A DNA stretch of 64,000 nucleotides from Euryodendron excelsum (GCA_033060915.1 CM065394.1:21308001-21372000), one strand, 5' to 3'; positions 32,771-45,615 are shown, numbered from the stretch's first letter. Made by a program: numbers and translations. Notes: generated by a model from the sequence alone, not told the origin.

Positions 32771-33200
32771 GGGGGTGGGGGGGTGTACTATTGAATAGTG
32801 ATAAAGAATTGATGAATATGTTGAAGTGTTCTAATGGACTTCATGTTGTGGTAATGTATGTTGTGAGAGGGATTGATCCACTTCAAGTTGAAGAAAATGA
32901 AAACAATGGAGTTGAGGATGGAGAAGACAGAGATGGGACTCAAGAGGTAAACCATGAAGAAGAACCTGGACAAGATAGTAAAGAAGCGAAAAATGAAGAT
33001 GTTGGTTCTCAAATAAGTTCAGACCCCAGTTAGTTATACGAGGGTTTAGAAGGTGTTGATGATGAAGACATATTTGCTAAAAAAATAAAAGACAGAAAAA
33101 TTCGATGTTGAAAAGGAAGACATGTTTGTTGAAAAACTAAGAGACAAAGAACAAGTAGGTGCAAACAAGGAAAGTCAAACTAAGGAAGGGGATACTGAAC
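32771..33200 (+). pseudogene. N-terminal fragment of a Mutator-like (MULE) transposase
   Basis: The plus strand reads LLNSDKELMNMLKCSNGLHV then VVMYVVRGIDPLQ, an acidic stretch and YEGLEGVDDEDIFAKKI. This resembles the N-terminal region of plant MULE transposases, which has a D/N-x-ELL-xM motif and an acidic linker before the transposase core. Stops occur at 33031 and after. No transposase core follows. Identification is from pattern only. Confidence 0.4.
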
Positions 33201-33523
33201 TTGTGGACATTCTTTTCTTCAACCCTTTCTTTTGCTTTTTTCTCTTTCTCTATAGCAAAGTAGAAAAGTTGGGCTTATATTAAGCACAACTAAAGGTAGT
33301 TTCAGAAGAGCATACGTCATGTTTGGTAGGATTTTGTCCAGCTTCAATGTCACTAGCCATTTGTTAAGCATGAAATACTTATTCCATTATCTATAACAGA
33401 AAACTTAACAGTGTCACTTTGGTTAGAACTATAGGGGGTAAAATGTTGCATTTGAAACTTAAAGGAGTTTAAGTGAAACTGAGTCAAATCACAGGTAAGT
33501 AAAGTGTAATTTGCCATTAACTA

Positions 33524-34056
33524 AAAGAATTAATTACAAGTACACCCATTGAACTATGACTTAATAATACTATGTCTCCTTAAACTCTAAAATGTAGTGA
33601 ATTGACACTCTGAACTACTAATTTGTATTAATCAAATCCTTCTATTAGCAATATATGAGCAATCAGTTAGAAAAATAGATGAAAAATTATTATGTAACTT
33701 GTACATGTTCATAAAAGTTTATTTTACACCTAAATCACATTCTCTTTTTGTAATAATTGTCTAATAACTGAATAACCTTATTTTGCCCCCTATCTTTACA
33801 TGTCATTTCAAATGACATTTCAGTCATTAGATAATTGTTATAATAAGAGAAGATCAATTTAGGTATAAAAATTATGCTTTTGTTAACTTGTATAAGTCAA
33901 ATAATAATTTTGTATCCATTTTTTTAATGGATTGCTAACAGGAGGGGTTCATTAATACAAATTGAAAGTTTAAGAGATCAACTTATTACATCTTAGAGTT
34001 TAGGAGCATAATAATACTAAGTTATAGTTCAGGGAGTGTGTTTGTAATTAACCCTA
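33524..34056. mobile_element. MITE-like inverted-repeat element, about 530 bp
   Basis: The left arm (TTAATTACAAGTACACCCAT at 33530, TGAACTATGACTTAATAAT, GTATTAATCAAATCCTTCTA, TTAGCAAT) pairs with the reverse complement of about 33925-34055 (TTAATTACAAACACACTCCC, TGAACTATAACTTAGTATT, GTATTAATGAACCCCTCCTG, TTAGCAAT). Arms are about 125 bases. The interior is AT-rich and non-coding. Confidence 0.75.
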
Positions 34057-35367
34057 ACTGAAACTATATAATATTCAGGATAAAGCATAAAAATCAAATA
34101 TTTACAAAAATTCTAATATAATGAGAGAAAGAATAAAACCTATACAAATTTCAAGAACAAAATATATCCAAATTTTGAATGAAATTGAACATGGATTATA
34201 AATTGAAAACATATCCAAAATCTACTTTGGAATGTTTTAGATTGTTGATTTATCTACAGGGTTACCAGAAAATGAGTCTTTACAGAGGAAAGGATTGATT
34301 TCTCTATGAATCTTGCAGACTTTTGTTTCTATAAACTAAACAAAACCTATGAATAGTAACAAAAGTTTGCAAATTAAGTTTAAGTTTCTTTTATTTGAAT
34401 ACAAAGTGAGGAAGAGGGAAAATTTACCATTTTAGGATTCTTTTCATTATGGATAAAGTATAATTGGAGAGTGTATTTAGAGCCAACAGAATACTGAAAT
34501 GTAACCACAATATTTAGGTGTTACCAATCCCAGTCGCCTGTATCCAGCCAGTAGCCTTGCATTACCTTAGTCAAATCTTAACGTCTCTTTACTTGCAGAA
34601 TCCAAAAAAAATATTATACCCTCTTCCGTGTTTTAGAGCATCTTTAAAAATAGCCTGCTGAAGTGCTGTCCAGAGAGCTGCACTTCAAAAATATTCACTT
34701 TGTGTTAATTTGAGGAGTTGTGTTTTTTTTTTTTTTTTCCCCATTTGTTTACAAGGCTTAAATGAATAAGCATCACTGTTAAGGACAACCGAGATCCAAT
34801 GAGAATTTGTGCCAAGCTTGTGGCCGGAGATAGAAATGCACGATGGTGAAGGGGTGTGGCTCTATACGAGGCTCGTCGAACTCTCAGATAGAGAGAAAAC
34901 CGGAGCTCACAGAAGGGATAGGAACACCATGCACCCGTTAAAAAAAGAAAGGCTCGTCTAACGCTGTCAGTTTTTATTTTTCGTTGAGTGTTTTTGTTAT
35001 GTATTTTTTATGTGTGTTTTTTCTGATTTAGTGATGGACATTTATAAATTATGGTTGTAGTAATAGTACTAAACTAATATTTTAATAAGAGAGAACACAC
35101 TTATTTTAATGTTTTATTTTATTTTTTCAAATTTTATAAAAAATTATAAAAAAAAAATTTAAACAAACACGCCAAAAATAAAAACAATAAACGTTGCAAA
35201 GGAGGCCTGTGAGCTGCTCGTTTAAACTCTGTTTCTTTGGTTATTTCAGTTATGAGTCTATGACCAAGGGACGGACCACTTGAAGCAAGGAACGGTAGTT
35301 GTCACTTGTCACAACATAACTGGAAAAACCAGACTTCTCGTTGCACATTTCCAAGCAGCAGCATTGC
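34057..35367. other. Spacer and 5' region of the PPR gene
   Basis: AT-rich sequence with no gene recognised; a T-run lies at about 34723-34738. The last 100-150 bases before 35368 probably hold the PPR leader. Confidence 0.5.
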
Positions 35368-38085
35368 ATGGCTCTGGTGGCGCCACCACTCTCATCCCGC
35401 CGCCTCTATCCCCACCACCACCAACCTCCCTTCCGCATAGCTACCCAGAAATCAAACGGCAAAAACTCTCTTCAGTCAGTACGCAGTCCACAAGCATCTC
35501 TTTTTCCCTCTAGCCAAACATGCCCAAAAAACTCTCTCACTCGGATTAACACTTCAAGTCATCAACTCACCTTACCTGAAGAAATAAACAAGCTTTGCCA
35601 CTCTGGAAACCTCGCCGAAGCTTTGACATTGCTGCAACGGGACTTCGATAATGTCTCTTTTGATTCGTCTCAAGGAGCCGAGGCAATGGGCGTGTTATTG
35701 CAGGCCTGTGGCCGCCAGAAAGACATTGTGGTTGGCCGGGAAGTCCACGTGATGGTTCGGGCATCGACCCAATTCAGGGATGACTTTGTTCTCAATACCC
35801 GTATCATTACGATGTATTCCATGTGTGGATCTCCTTCGGATTCTCGTTCGGTGTTTGATCAATTACAAAGGAAGAACTTATATCAGTGGAATGCACTGGT
35901 TAGTGGATACACTAGAAATGAGCTCTGGTTTGACGCAATGTTCATGTTCTGTGAGTTAATTACAGTGACGGAACATAAACCAGACAATTTTACTTTGCCT
36001 TGTGTGATTAAGGCTTGTGCCGGGCTTTTGGATCTGGGACTGGGACAGGCTATCCATGGAATGGCAATGAAGATGGATTTGATTTCGGATGTCTTTGTAG
36101 GTAATGCACTAATAGCAATGTATGGTAAATGTGGGTTTGTTGAGGAAGCCATTAAAGTGTTTGAATATATGCCCGAAAGGAATTTGGTTTCTTGGAATTC
36201 AATTCTTTCTGGGTTTTCTGAAAATGGGTTTTCTCAAGAGAGTTTCAATGTGTTTAGGGAGATGTTGGCAAATGAGGAAGGTCTGATACCCGACGTTGCT
36301 ACGCTGGTGTCCATCTTGCCAGTATGTGCAGGGGAAGGAGAAGTAGAAATGGGAATGATGGTCCATGGTTTGGCTGTAAAATTTGGGCTGAACCAGGAAT
36401 TAAGGGTGAGCAATGCTCTAATGGACATGTATTCAAAATGCGGGTTCTTGTCTGATGCCCAAATCCTTTTTGATAAGAATGATTATAAAAATGTAGTTTC
36501 TTGGAATTCCATGATTGGGGGTTATTCCAGAGGAGGAGATATTGAAGGGACCTTTGACCTTTTGCAGAAAATGCAGATGGACTGTATGAAAATGAAGGCT
36601 AATGAGGTTACAATATTGAACGTGTTGCCAGTTTGTTTAGACAAGTTGGAACTGTTGAGCCTGAAGGAACTTCATGGCTATTCACTCAGAAATGGGTTCC
36701 AATATGATGAATTGGTAGCCAATGCGTTTATTGCAGCCTATGCAAAATGTGGAGCACTGAGTTCTGCTGAAAATGTCCTTCATGGTATGGAGAATAAGAC
36801 AGTGAGCTCCTGGAATGCACTGATTGGTGGCTATGCACAAAATGGAGATCCATCAAGAGCTTTAGATTTGTACCACCAAATGACATATTCAGGGTTAAAT
36901 CCTGACTGGTTCAGCATTGGTAGCCTTCTTTTGGCTTTTGCTCACCTGAAATCCTTAAATTACGGAAAAGAGATTCACGGATTTGTGCTTGGGAATGGTT
37001 TAGAATCAGATGCATATATTGCTATTTCACTTCTTTCACTTTACATGCGTTGTGGAAAACCATTATTTGCACAGGTTTTATTTGACAGGATGGAAGATAG
37101 AAGTTTAGTATCTTGGAATGCTATGATTGCTGGTTACTCTCAGAATGGACTTCCTGATGAAGCCCTAAATCTTTTTCGTCAAATGGTTTCCAATGGAACC
37201 CAACCCTATGAAATTGCAATAATGAGTGTGTTTGGGGCCTGTTCGCAGTTGTCAGCGTTGCAGCTGGGAAAAGAAACCCACTGCTTTGCTTTAAAAGCTC
37301 ACCTTACTGAAGACATATTTGTTGGTTGTTCAATCATAGATATGTATGCAAAGAGTGGCTCAATAGAACTATCTCGAAAGGTTTTTGACCGACTAAAGGA
37401 GAAGGATCTGGCAACATGGACAGTTATTATTGCAGGATATGGAATTCATGGACGTGGGAAAGAAGCTGTAGAGCTATTTGAGGAAATGCTAAGGTTAGGG
37501 TTGAAGCCTGATGGATTCACATTCATTGGTATTTTAATGGCATGCAACCATGCTGGGCTGGTTGAAGATGGTCTGAAGTATTTCCATCATATGCAGCCGT
37601 TGCATGGAATAGAGCCAAAATTGGAGCATTATGCATGTGTTGTGGACATGCTGGGTCGTGCTGGGCAATTCAATGATGCTTTAAAGCTTGTTGATGAGAT
37701 GCCAATTGAGCCTGATGTTGGAATATGGAGCTCATTGCTCAGTTCCTGTAGAATTTATGGTGAGATGGATCTAGGAGAAAAGGTTGCTCAGAAGTTGTTA
37801 GAATTGGGGCCAGACAAAGCTGAAAATTATGTGTTAGTCTCAAATTTATTTGCTGGATCTGGGAACTGGGATGATGTCCGAAGGGTGAGGGGAAGAATGA
37901 GGGAATTAGGCCTTAGAAAGGATGCTGGCTGTAGTTGGATTGAAGTTGCAGGGAAAATTTACAACTTTGCTGTTGGTGATAAGATGTCCCCTGAGTCGGT
38001 AGAGATCCAGCAGATGTGGAGAAGACTGGAGGAGAAGATAAGTGGAATTGGATATGTACCTGACACAGACTGGAGGAGAAAATAG
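35368..38085 (+). CDS. PCMP-H8: PPR protein, PLS/E class, DYW domain lost by frameshift (At1g18485-like)
   Basis: The first ATG is at 35368 ([12 protein letters not shown]; the frame is open 27 bases further up but without ATG). The product is 905 residues. An N-terminal R/S/H-rich stretch fits an organelle-targeting peptide. From about residue 60 on there are repeated P-L-S type PPR motifs (for example [59 protein letters not shown]), then E/E+ motifs ([50 protein letters not shown]). Such proteins bind organellar RNA base by base, mostly for C-to-U editing. The layout matches Arabidopsis At1g18485 (PCMP-H8, about 970 residues). The frame ends at TAG 38083 after [11 protein letters not shown], where the family continues into a DYW domain; that domain is present out of frame just downstream. 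An E+ protein without DYW could still act with a partner, but the sharp break makes a recent mutation or a sequencing error more likely. Confidence 0.9.
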   Translation: MALVAPPLSSRRLYPHHHQPPFRIATQKSNGKNSLQSVRSPQASLFPSSQTCPKNSLTRINTSSHQLTLPEEINKLCHSGNLAEALTLLQRDFDNVSFDSSQGAEAMGVLLQACGRQKDIVVGREVHVMVRASTQFRDDFVLNTRIITMYSMCGSPSDSRSVFDQLQRKNLYQWNALVSGYTRNELWFDAMFMFCELITVTEHKPDNFTLPCVIKACAGLLDLGLGQAIHGMAMKMDLISDVFVGNALIAMYGKCGFVEEAIKVFEYMPERNLVSWNSILSGFSENGFSQESFNVFREMLANEEGLIPDVATLVSILPVCAGEGEVEMGMMVHGLAVKFGLNQELRVSNALMDMYSKCGFLSDAQILFDKNDYKNVVSWNSMIGGYSRGGDIEGTFDLLQKMQMDCMKMKANEVTILNVLPVCLDKLELLSLKELHGYSLRNGFQYDELVANAFIAAYAKCGALSSAENVLHGMENKTVSSWNALIGGYAQNGDPSRALDLYHQMTYSGLNPDWFSIGSLLLAFAHLKSLNYGKEIHGFVLGNGLESDAYIAISLLSLYMRCGKPLFAQVLFDRMEDRSLVSWNAMIAGYSQNGLPDEALNLFRQMVSNGTQPYEIAIMSVFGACSQLSALQLGKETHCFALKAHLTEDIFVGCSIIDMYAKSGSIELSRKVFDRLKEKDLATWTVIIAGYGIHGRGKEAVELFEEMLRLGLKPDGFTFIGILMACNHAGLVEDGLKYFHHMQPLHGIEPKLEHYACVVDMLGRAGQFNDALKLVDEMPIEPDVGIWSSLLSSCRIYGEMDLGEKVAQKLLELGPDKAENYVLVSNLFAGSGNWDDVRRVRGRMRELGLRKDAGCSWIEVAGKIYNFAVGDKMSPESVEIQQMWRRLEEKISGIGYVPDTDWRRK

Positions 38086-38309
38086 AGATTTTACGAGGGC
38101 ACAGCGAGAAGCTTGCAATTTCATTTGGCTTAATAAAGACATCAGAATGTGTGACCCTGAGGGTTTGCAAGAATCTGCGCATTTGTGGAGATTGTCACAA
38201 CGCGATCAAGTTGGTATCAAAGGTAGTTGATAGGGAGATACTTGTGAGAGACAACAAGCGCTTTCACCATTTTAGCAACGGGTTATGTTCTTGTGGCGAT
38301 TATTGGTGA
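38070..38309 (+). pseudogene. Out-of-frame DYW domain of the PPR gene
   Basis: In a shifted frame from CTG 38070 the sequence reads [20 protein letters not shown], continues through [20 protein letters not shown], then [15 protein letters not shown], and ends at TGA 38307. The HSE and CxxCH residues of the DYW cytidine-deaminase site are intact. Compared with the family, about eight residues between GYxPDT and the EEKIE segment are missing and the frame is shifted. No stop lies inside the domain, so the lesion is young or artefactual. Confidence 0.9.
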
Positions 38310-39379
38310 TGAAGAAGGGCAGACAAAACTTTTTGTCATGTTTGCCATTGAGGAGGGGAAAACATCTCTGTGCATAACCATGGAATTATGACCAGGCAAT
38401 TGATTTTTTTGGCTTGTGACAGATCTTCAAATTTCCTTGGTTTGTATCTGTTGTTGACCAGCTGTTTTACTTTCAACTTAGTTCAACATGTTCTTTCTGG
38501 AAACACTTATGCTTTGGCTTCACAGACAACTTCCTGCCATAGAAATAATGGTTTAGACTAGAAATTTTTTATGGTTAAAGGATAAGCAAAGTTTATTTAG
38601 ACATTTTGAGACTCTAGTTTTCAGTTTTTGAATGATAAGCTGGGGAGGCACCAGGAGGCACCCTTTCTCCTGAAGTTCGGAGATGCAACATACAGAGATG
38701 CATACAGAGTAATCGAATGTAATTGGGGAACAAATGACAGAGACTTGAATCCAAGACCTCTTCACAACCTAGTGCTCAACAAGTCATATCATGCTCTTCA
38801 ACATTCTCAACTACTTGAAGTCTGCTAGATGAATCATGTTTCCTGCACACTGATTGGGATATAGTTTGGTTCCTTGAAATGTCAAGGACTTCACTTAAGA
38901 ACTAAAATAATTTGAGATTTTGATCCTGGATATTGTGAACTTTTTCAAAGGTAAAACATCAACAAATTAGTGGAATAAGGAAAACTATTAATAAAATGTG
39001 TGTACATATGATGTTGTTTGAATCAATTATAAACTGTCTTATTTAAGTAGCTAATAATAAACAAAACATGGTTGATGAAACATTTTTAAACATGATTTAA
39101 AACCCTCCCTTTTAACATGGTTGCTTTATGTCATGATAGATCTTCCATTTCAAATAAGGGTTCACATTTTTGTAAAATTACAAATTTACACTAGATTTTT
39201 TTTCCAATGTCAAAATTTTCTTTTTGTCTGTTGGAATTTGAGGAAAGGTAAGGAAAGGAAAGAAAAGAGAAAATGTGGGAAATTAGAGAGAAAAGTGATT
39301 TGAATTTCTTCCTTAAAATTTTCTTTACCTTCTAATCTCAAGCTAGAAGTCAGCTCTCAATTATCACTCCCATATTCCC
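38310..39379. other. 3' flank of the PPR gene and spacer
   Basis: No further gene recognised. The frame 38628-38828 includes the phrase NDRDLNPRPL, which is common in translated non-coding repeats. An A/G-rich stretch lies at 39240-39300. Confidence 0.5.
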
Positions 39380-42300
39380 ATGGCGTCTGTCACTTCTTCG
39401 CCCTCTCCTTCTCTCCTCCCTCTGCCTCCAACTCCAAGAATTCCGCTGCCCAACCGACCCCTCGCACTCCATCATACTACCAGTTTCTCTCTCTTCTCTG
39501 TGTATTTACCTGTATATCTCTGTGTGTATATATATATATCTTCCATACAATTCCTTTGGTGTTCTGCTTAGTGATTCGAGTTTATGGTTCTGTGAAGGAT
39601 GTTACAACTGACAATGGCGTCCGTGATGCCCTCAAGAAAAAGCCTCCCTCAGTTAATCCATTCAAGTGAGTGAGCCTCCTAGCTTCTAATCATTTTCATC
39701 TGCAAGTTTTGATCTCATTCATTCTCTACATCTAATGCCATGTTATATAATTCTTGGTCTGGTTGTATTCTACTCTATGTTGTTACCACAATGTTATATC
39801 AGATTACTATTCTCTTCTTACTTGATGCATGTGTATTGGTCATTTGGTCCCAAAATAATCTAAAATTAGCAAAATGTTGATATACAGATTTTGTAGGTCG
39901 GCTGGCTTCACATTAGTACATAAGAGTGAGGAAAAGGAGGGAAAATGCACAAATACTTTAGAAAGGCACCCATTCCCAAGCATTTTCCTTTCCTTTTCAA
40001 GATCTTATCTAAGCATCTAGTTTGGTTTTGGCAAGCACTTATTTGAATTGAAGGGGGAACTATGAATCATGAATTATAGTTGAGCTCTAATTTTGGATTG
40101 TATGGAAAACACAAAGTACAGCTTATAGATGGGTTTTTGCCTATGAGGTCAAATTGTAAATTGACTAGGTAGTATTGCAGTTGTTAAATCAGTGATAGTG
40201 TTGAACTCTATCATTTTATTGAATTAATACATATTTTGGTTGGATACAATTAAAATTAGATGAAGTATGGATAAGAACGTTGGGAACCAAAAAAAAAAGG
40301 ATAAAAATTACCTTCTAACATTTTTGAACTCTTCATACCACTGTCAACAAATTCATCTCACATAGGTTGAAAATTCATGAATTTATGTTTCCTCGTCGTT
40401 CTATGGAGGAACAATTTAATCTTCGACTTTATGTAATTTCTTTTTCTTCGTCTTACCTTTTGTATATTTTTAGCCTCTTCTTTTCAGAACTCGCAGGAGA
40501 ACACTCTCTTCCATTGTCATTCTTAGGAAGGCCATTGATGATATATGTGTGAATACGTTAGCTCCTTTCCATCATTGATTTGAAAAATCAGTTTTAGATC
40601 TACCATATCTATATGACTTATGAATCATCTGTAATAATTTCTTACGTGGATTGGGAATTATGTTTGATACTGTAAGAATTTCCATTTATAACATTGGTTT
40701 CATATGCTGGTTTTCCCAGTGTATTATTCTGAAGTCTGAACTATATGATTGTGCTTGATGATTGGTTTCACCCACTATTGATTTGCTAAACATTGTTTCA
40801 TTGTCATCAAATGTTCTTGAAAGTGGCTTGATGTCCCCTTTATGCGCATATTTCACTCAGTTTGTCTATCATTCAAACAATTGCGGACAGTCTATGTAAA
40901 TACTATGTTCTTTCTTCTCCTTGTGTAACCTTTATGTTTATTGGAAGTAAATTTGCCAACATTGATATATTTTGGCTTATTTGATTAATATTTTCTAAGT
41001 GTTCATGTTAACTCCTCTTTTTCTGCTTTTCTTTTCAGGATGCGGGAGCAGGAATTTAATATTAGTAGCTATATGAAATGAAATTCCTGGGAGCAGGAAT
41101 TTCTGCTTTTTCTGCTTTTGTTTTCCTGATTTTTATAAATAGTGTAACTTGGATCTTACTTCTCTCTGAAAAGGACATTTACTCACGGTTTATCCCCATT
41201 AACTGTATTTCACTCTCTCTCTCTCTCTCTCTGTGCTTTGGCTCTTCATCTCATCCCTGAGCGTCTTTGAATTCCTAACTGTAGATTGTTTGACATTTAT
41301 TTGCGATGATTTAAAGGACATCTCTTTCTGGACTTGGAAATATCTTGAAAACTAACCCCATTCTTCATAACAAGTCAAACACGATTCACCTTTTGCCTCG
41401 TACACGAGAGGATATAGTTTCTTAGAGATTAAACAAAAACTTTAAAGTAATATTTTAAACTGCGTCTAAAAAACTTAACGACATGGGCATTTGAAGTATA
41501 GAAGTGATTTGTCATCAGAGTGAAAATCACTTGAAACCTCAAGCTACCATTGCTTTAAAGTAGGTTGTTATATAACAGAAATTAGTGCCTCATTCTATCT
41601 TAAAGTTGGAACGCTATGCTCACAACAACTCCTGGAATGCCTTAGGGCTCAGCCAGATCCCTGTTGATGTACACTTGTTTTCCCAGACAACATCTAATGT
41701 CTCCTTGTCCACACAAGGTAAGTTTAATATTATGTACACTTGTTTTCCCAGACAACATCTAATGTCTCCTTGTCCACACAAGGTAAGTTTAATATTTTCA
41801 CGCACATTGTGAGATCTCCTCGCCCTTTTAAAATGATGTCCCTCTCTCTTTCTCTGACTCTCTCTATTTATATGTATGATCTCTCTATTTATATCTATTT
41901 ATATGTATGATCTCTTTCACGCAAAGCACTTCCTGCATGCAGGTGCCCACCTTACAAAATGCATGCAGAACCATAGAAAGCAGGCCAAAGCCATAAAATC
42001 ACACAAGCAGTTAGTTATATATACTCGTGTATAGGTATTTGATTGATAACTTATAAGAAATCGTTTTTATGATCACTCTGTATTTCTTGTTCTTTTCAAT
42101 GGTTTTTCTGTTAAAATTGATAGGTTTTTTTCAAGTCAGTAAAATTGATGGATTCATTTGAAATGGAGTTGCATATCCATGTAAATTATCCCAGATTCTT
42201 TTGGAATGGAGTTGCATATCCATGCAAGTCACCATACATACTTTGATGTTTTGAAATCAGGATTATATTAAGTTTGCTGCCAAAGGAAGCTATTGAAATT

Positions 42301-43249
42301 TCAGTTTTCCCCTATATTTGGTACATTCATCACTATATAGAGTTCAGCTCACTTTACGGTTGCTATAGCTTATTTTTAAGATGCTTATAGTATCTCTTTC
42401 AACTCGAGAATGATTTCATAGAGTTTACTTGATAAAAGCTTGTCTCCAGTCCATAGTCAGAGCCAACGTATACTTTGTTTTTGGTTTGTCTAGGGATATG
42501 AATAGTGAGGAGTACATCGAACGGTTAAGCAAATGTGAGGCTGACTACACTCATCGATTGATGGCCAAATCCTTCTCGGATAAGGATATTTATGGGGGTA
42601 AACATTTATTTTGAGTTACTGTACAAATTTCAAACTCTTGTTTTATAAATAACAGTACATACAGCATGGACCAGCAGGGGCAGAATGCGTATGAGTTTTC
42701 TGGAAAAGAAAATAAAAAAGAGAAACATATAGATACATAGTATTTGACCAATTATTTAGATGAATGCAGGAATCATGTAATCTTATTTCTGGAAGTGAAA
42801 ATATGGAAATGTTCTTTTAAACCCACTCCAATTAGGGCAAGTGAATGAGTGCCAAAGTTTCAACAATACCGGGGCTAAATTAACCACATATTTAAAAAAC
42901 CACTCACCAAAAAATACGAATACAAATACAAATACAAATTTGCACATGCTGCAATTGTATTGTTCTTGCTACCAATCTGATACCCAAAATTCGTAGAATC
43001 CTGATAAGATATACTTGGGGCTATTGTAAGTAGGCACATAGAAAAAGTATGGAAATAAAGCAAAATTACTACTTAAGGTTTTTGTTGTAATGGAAAAAAA
43101 AAAAATGTTTGGAAATGGTTCTCTGTAATTTTCGTTTTTTGTGTTCACTCTTCCCTTTTAAATGAGTCGCTCATTGTTTGAAACACTCCCTTTGAATCAC
43201 ATAATCACTTTAAAATACAATCTTATTGGCTGATCAACTTGATATGGTG

Positions 43250-43287
<38 letters not shown>

Positions 43288-43786
43288 CAATCCTTCGCTT
43301 CAGTGATTTTTATTTTAATTGAATGTTTTTTATTTTATAGAATGGATTTCAATAAATGACCCCATACTATTGTGGTGTTTGTGGTAATTTGATGTTGTAG
43401 CACTAATTTTGTGCCCAAATGTGGACTTAATTCTGTGTAAATTTCATGGAAGTAGGGATGCTGACCAAAAAAGAAAAAGAATTGGAGATTTTTAATTTTT
43501 CCCATCTTGAGATTTTTTGTCACTTGCAGGCATTCGTGAGAATATGACAATAGATGCCAGGACTTTAAAGGCAAGCAGGTATAATGAAATTGAAGCACGT
43601 ATGTTCATAAACAACGTTCATCATAAATCAAATCAGAAGCTAAGCTATGATTGGAAATGTTTGTCTAGTCGGCATTGTGCTCAATCATATGCAGATCCGA
43701 TACAATTTCTGAAAGATAACAGCACCTGCAGTTCACCTTCTCCGGCAGACACCCACACTCTCATTTCAAATGGGAAGCCTCAGTGA
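39380..43786 (+). CDS. Small five-exon gene, probable plastid protein, function unknown
   Basis: Found by joining frames at splice sites. Exon 1 starts at ATG 39380 (MASVTSSPSPSLLPLPPTPR), an S/P/L-rich stretch like a chloroplast transit peptide. Exon 2 ends at 39665 (DNGVRDALKKKPPSVNPF, donor AA|GTGAGT). Exon 3 is 42494-42597 (DMNSEEYIERLSKCEADYTH then RLMAKSFSDKDIYG). Exon 4 is 43530-43578 (IRENMTIDARTLKAS) and exon 5 is 43669-43786 (RHCAQSYADPIQFLKD, stop TGA). Phases fit throughout. The exon 1-2 joint is uncertain: 39521/39572 gives 168 residues with a very short 50-base intron, 39499/39598 gives 152 residues with a 98-base intron. The 90-base stretch 43579-43668 is open in frame and could be retained. 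I recognise no domain; the charged core and plastid-like start are all that can be said. Confidence 0.65.
41038..41084 (+). other. Possible cryptic exon in intron 2 of the 39380 gene
   Basis: A good acceptor (CTTTTCTTTTCAG at about 41028-41039) is followed by GATGCGGGAGCAGGAATTT. If joined to exon 2 it would read on in phase for about 14 codons and stop at a TGA. It would make a truncated, probably decayed transcript. Confidence 0.3.
41212..41232. repeat. CT microsatellite
   Basis: About ten CT units in intron 2 of the 39380 gene. Confidence 0.9.
41667..41796 (+). repeat. 65-bp tandem duplication with exon-like signals
   Basis: ATGTACACTTGTTTTCCCAG through ACACAAGGTAAGTTTAATAT occurs twice with a period of 65 bases (41667-41731 and 41732-41796), nearly identical. 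Each copy contains TTTTCCCAG then 31 bases then AAG|GTAAGT, i.e. an acceptor and a perfect donor (31-base cassettes at 41687-41717 and 41752-41782). Confidence 0.85.
43252..43284. repeat. CT microsatellite
   Basis: About 16 CT units in intron 3 of the 39380 gene. Confidence 0.95.
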
Positions 43787-45615
43787 AGAAGGATGGATAA
43801 GCTGCAAGTAGCTGTTTTACTCTTGTGAAACCACAAATGGCACCAATTGAAGTTACATATAGTAAAGGAACCAAAACTTCCCTGCTGTATTTTATATGGT
43901 GCTTAGAGATGGTTATTCTTGAATTATTCATTATCTGTGACTTTGGTTCCAGATAGCTTGGTTAAATTAAGTACTTAGAATCTCAATTGAATACTAACCT
44001 ACAAGCTTCATAAATTAAAGGTATCTGGAAACAAAATGTGAGAAAGAATGACTTAAAAACTACATTAAAATAAAACAATTGCTGCTTCAGACGAATATCT
44101 CGCGGTATTACCCATCTTGTCTGTCACCCTTTACATATTGTATCCTTGCTCTTGAAGCAGATCGATGGTGCCTAATCTTCAAGGGATCTCTTGAGTGAAC
44201 ACTGTCCCTTGCCAATTCTAGTCATGATGTTCATTTCATGGGCTTCATAGTTCACACAGTCCACCATTGGCTAGAACCATCCTATTGTCTTGGAATATTT
44301 CTTAAAACCTTCTTCAAACCTCTCCAATTTCAATCATGGACTCTTCATTGAACTTCTCTTCTTATTTGAAGCCCATCTGAATCATGGATTTGACCCTCCT
44401 ATATTACTCGATTCAAGCAGAGCATAACTCCATTTTCCAACATAAAGTTGCTTGCAAATCAAGGTGATTTCGTGGTTGCCAAGTAAACTGCATGCTGAAC
44501 TTTATGAGGAATCTGAGCTTTTATTAGTCAATCTTACTTTCAAACTTTGTTCAGCCACTTCAGTGATAGTTTTCAAGACCTGAAGGCACCTATTGGATTG
44601 AGTTGAAAGGCATTTGGTTTTTTGACTTCACGAGAAGGCATCTTAAGCATACTTGAGATGAAAGGTATCTTTCAACACAACTCCTTCAACTCCTAGTAAA
44701 AACATTGTATCTATTTAGTGACTAGTTAAATGTGATTATCAAAGATGCAACATGACCTTGATAGGAATACATTCCCTATTTACCATTGTTAATTTTTTCT
44801 AAAAATATCATGCGGTCCCAAACACACACAGAAGAGCATGTAGAGAAGAAAATTCAGCTAAAAGAACTTAAATCAGAACTAGGAGAATCAAGAAACTTGA
44901 GGCCATTGTTAGGTACTAAGTATGACATTTCTTAAGGAAGGAGTGCTTAACGCAATAGTCGATACTTAAACTTCAGTACCTAACACAATTAGGCACCACA
45001 AATTCAATATAGCTGAACCAAGTTCCATTTTTCTTGCTTAGATCTTCCTTAATCCTATTAACTTCTCTAACGCAGTGTTTGAATCAAGAAATTGGTAAGG
45101 AAAAAGGAGAGGGAAAAGAATATGAAATTATATTGTCTGTATGTTTGTTAGAAAACATGGAGGATAAAAGAATATAAAATGAAAATTAAGTAAGAATTTA
45201 GAATCCCCATCTCCTTGGTTTTTCCTCTTATTTTTCTTTTTCTTTTTTTTTTTTCTCTTGATACATCCAAGTTCTAAACATAGCATAAAGAAAAAATGGC
45301 TAGAAAAATCAGAAAATGAAGAAAGACCCAGTGGGAGTTGCTTCTAAATAGTGGCCGGATGGCATCTGAATCATACTAATTGTATGCATATTGCTCCACA
45401 AGCCATGCAACGAAAAGAGAGGATATATAATATATACGATAGATGCATCAATTTAACGAGATCCTAACCACAAAGATGTCTTAACTTTTCCATTACAATC
45501 TGTAAACATCATAATGGTGCGGATTGATATTCGAACCTATTACAAAGTGTCAAGGAATCATCAGTTTTCTATCTAATATCTCTAGAAAGAAGATTTATTG
45601 CCATCAACCTCCTTG
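43787..45615. other. Spacer between convergent genes
   Basis: Contains the 3' regions of the plus-strand 39380 gene and the minus-strand bZIP gene. No further gene, RNA or clear repeat is recognised; T-run at about 45241-45254. Confidence 0.55.

Noticed and set aside
38628..38828. 66-residue frame with NDRDLNPRPL
   Set aside because: This phrase comes up often when plant non-coding repeats are translated; no gene support.
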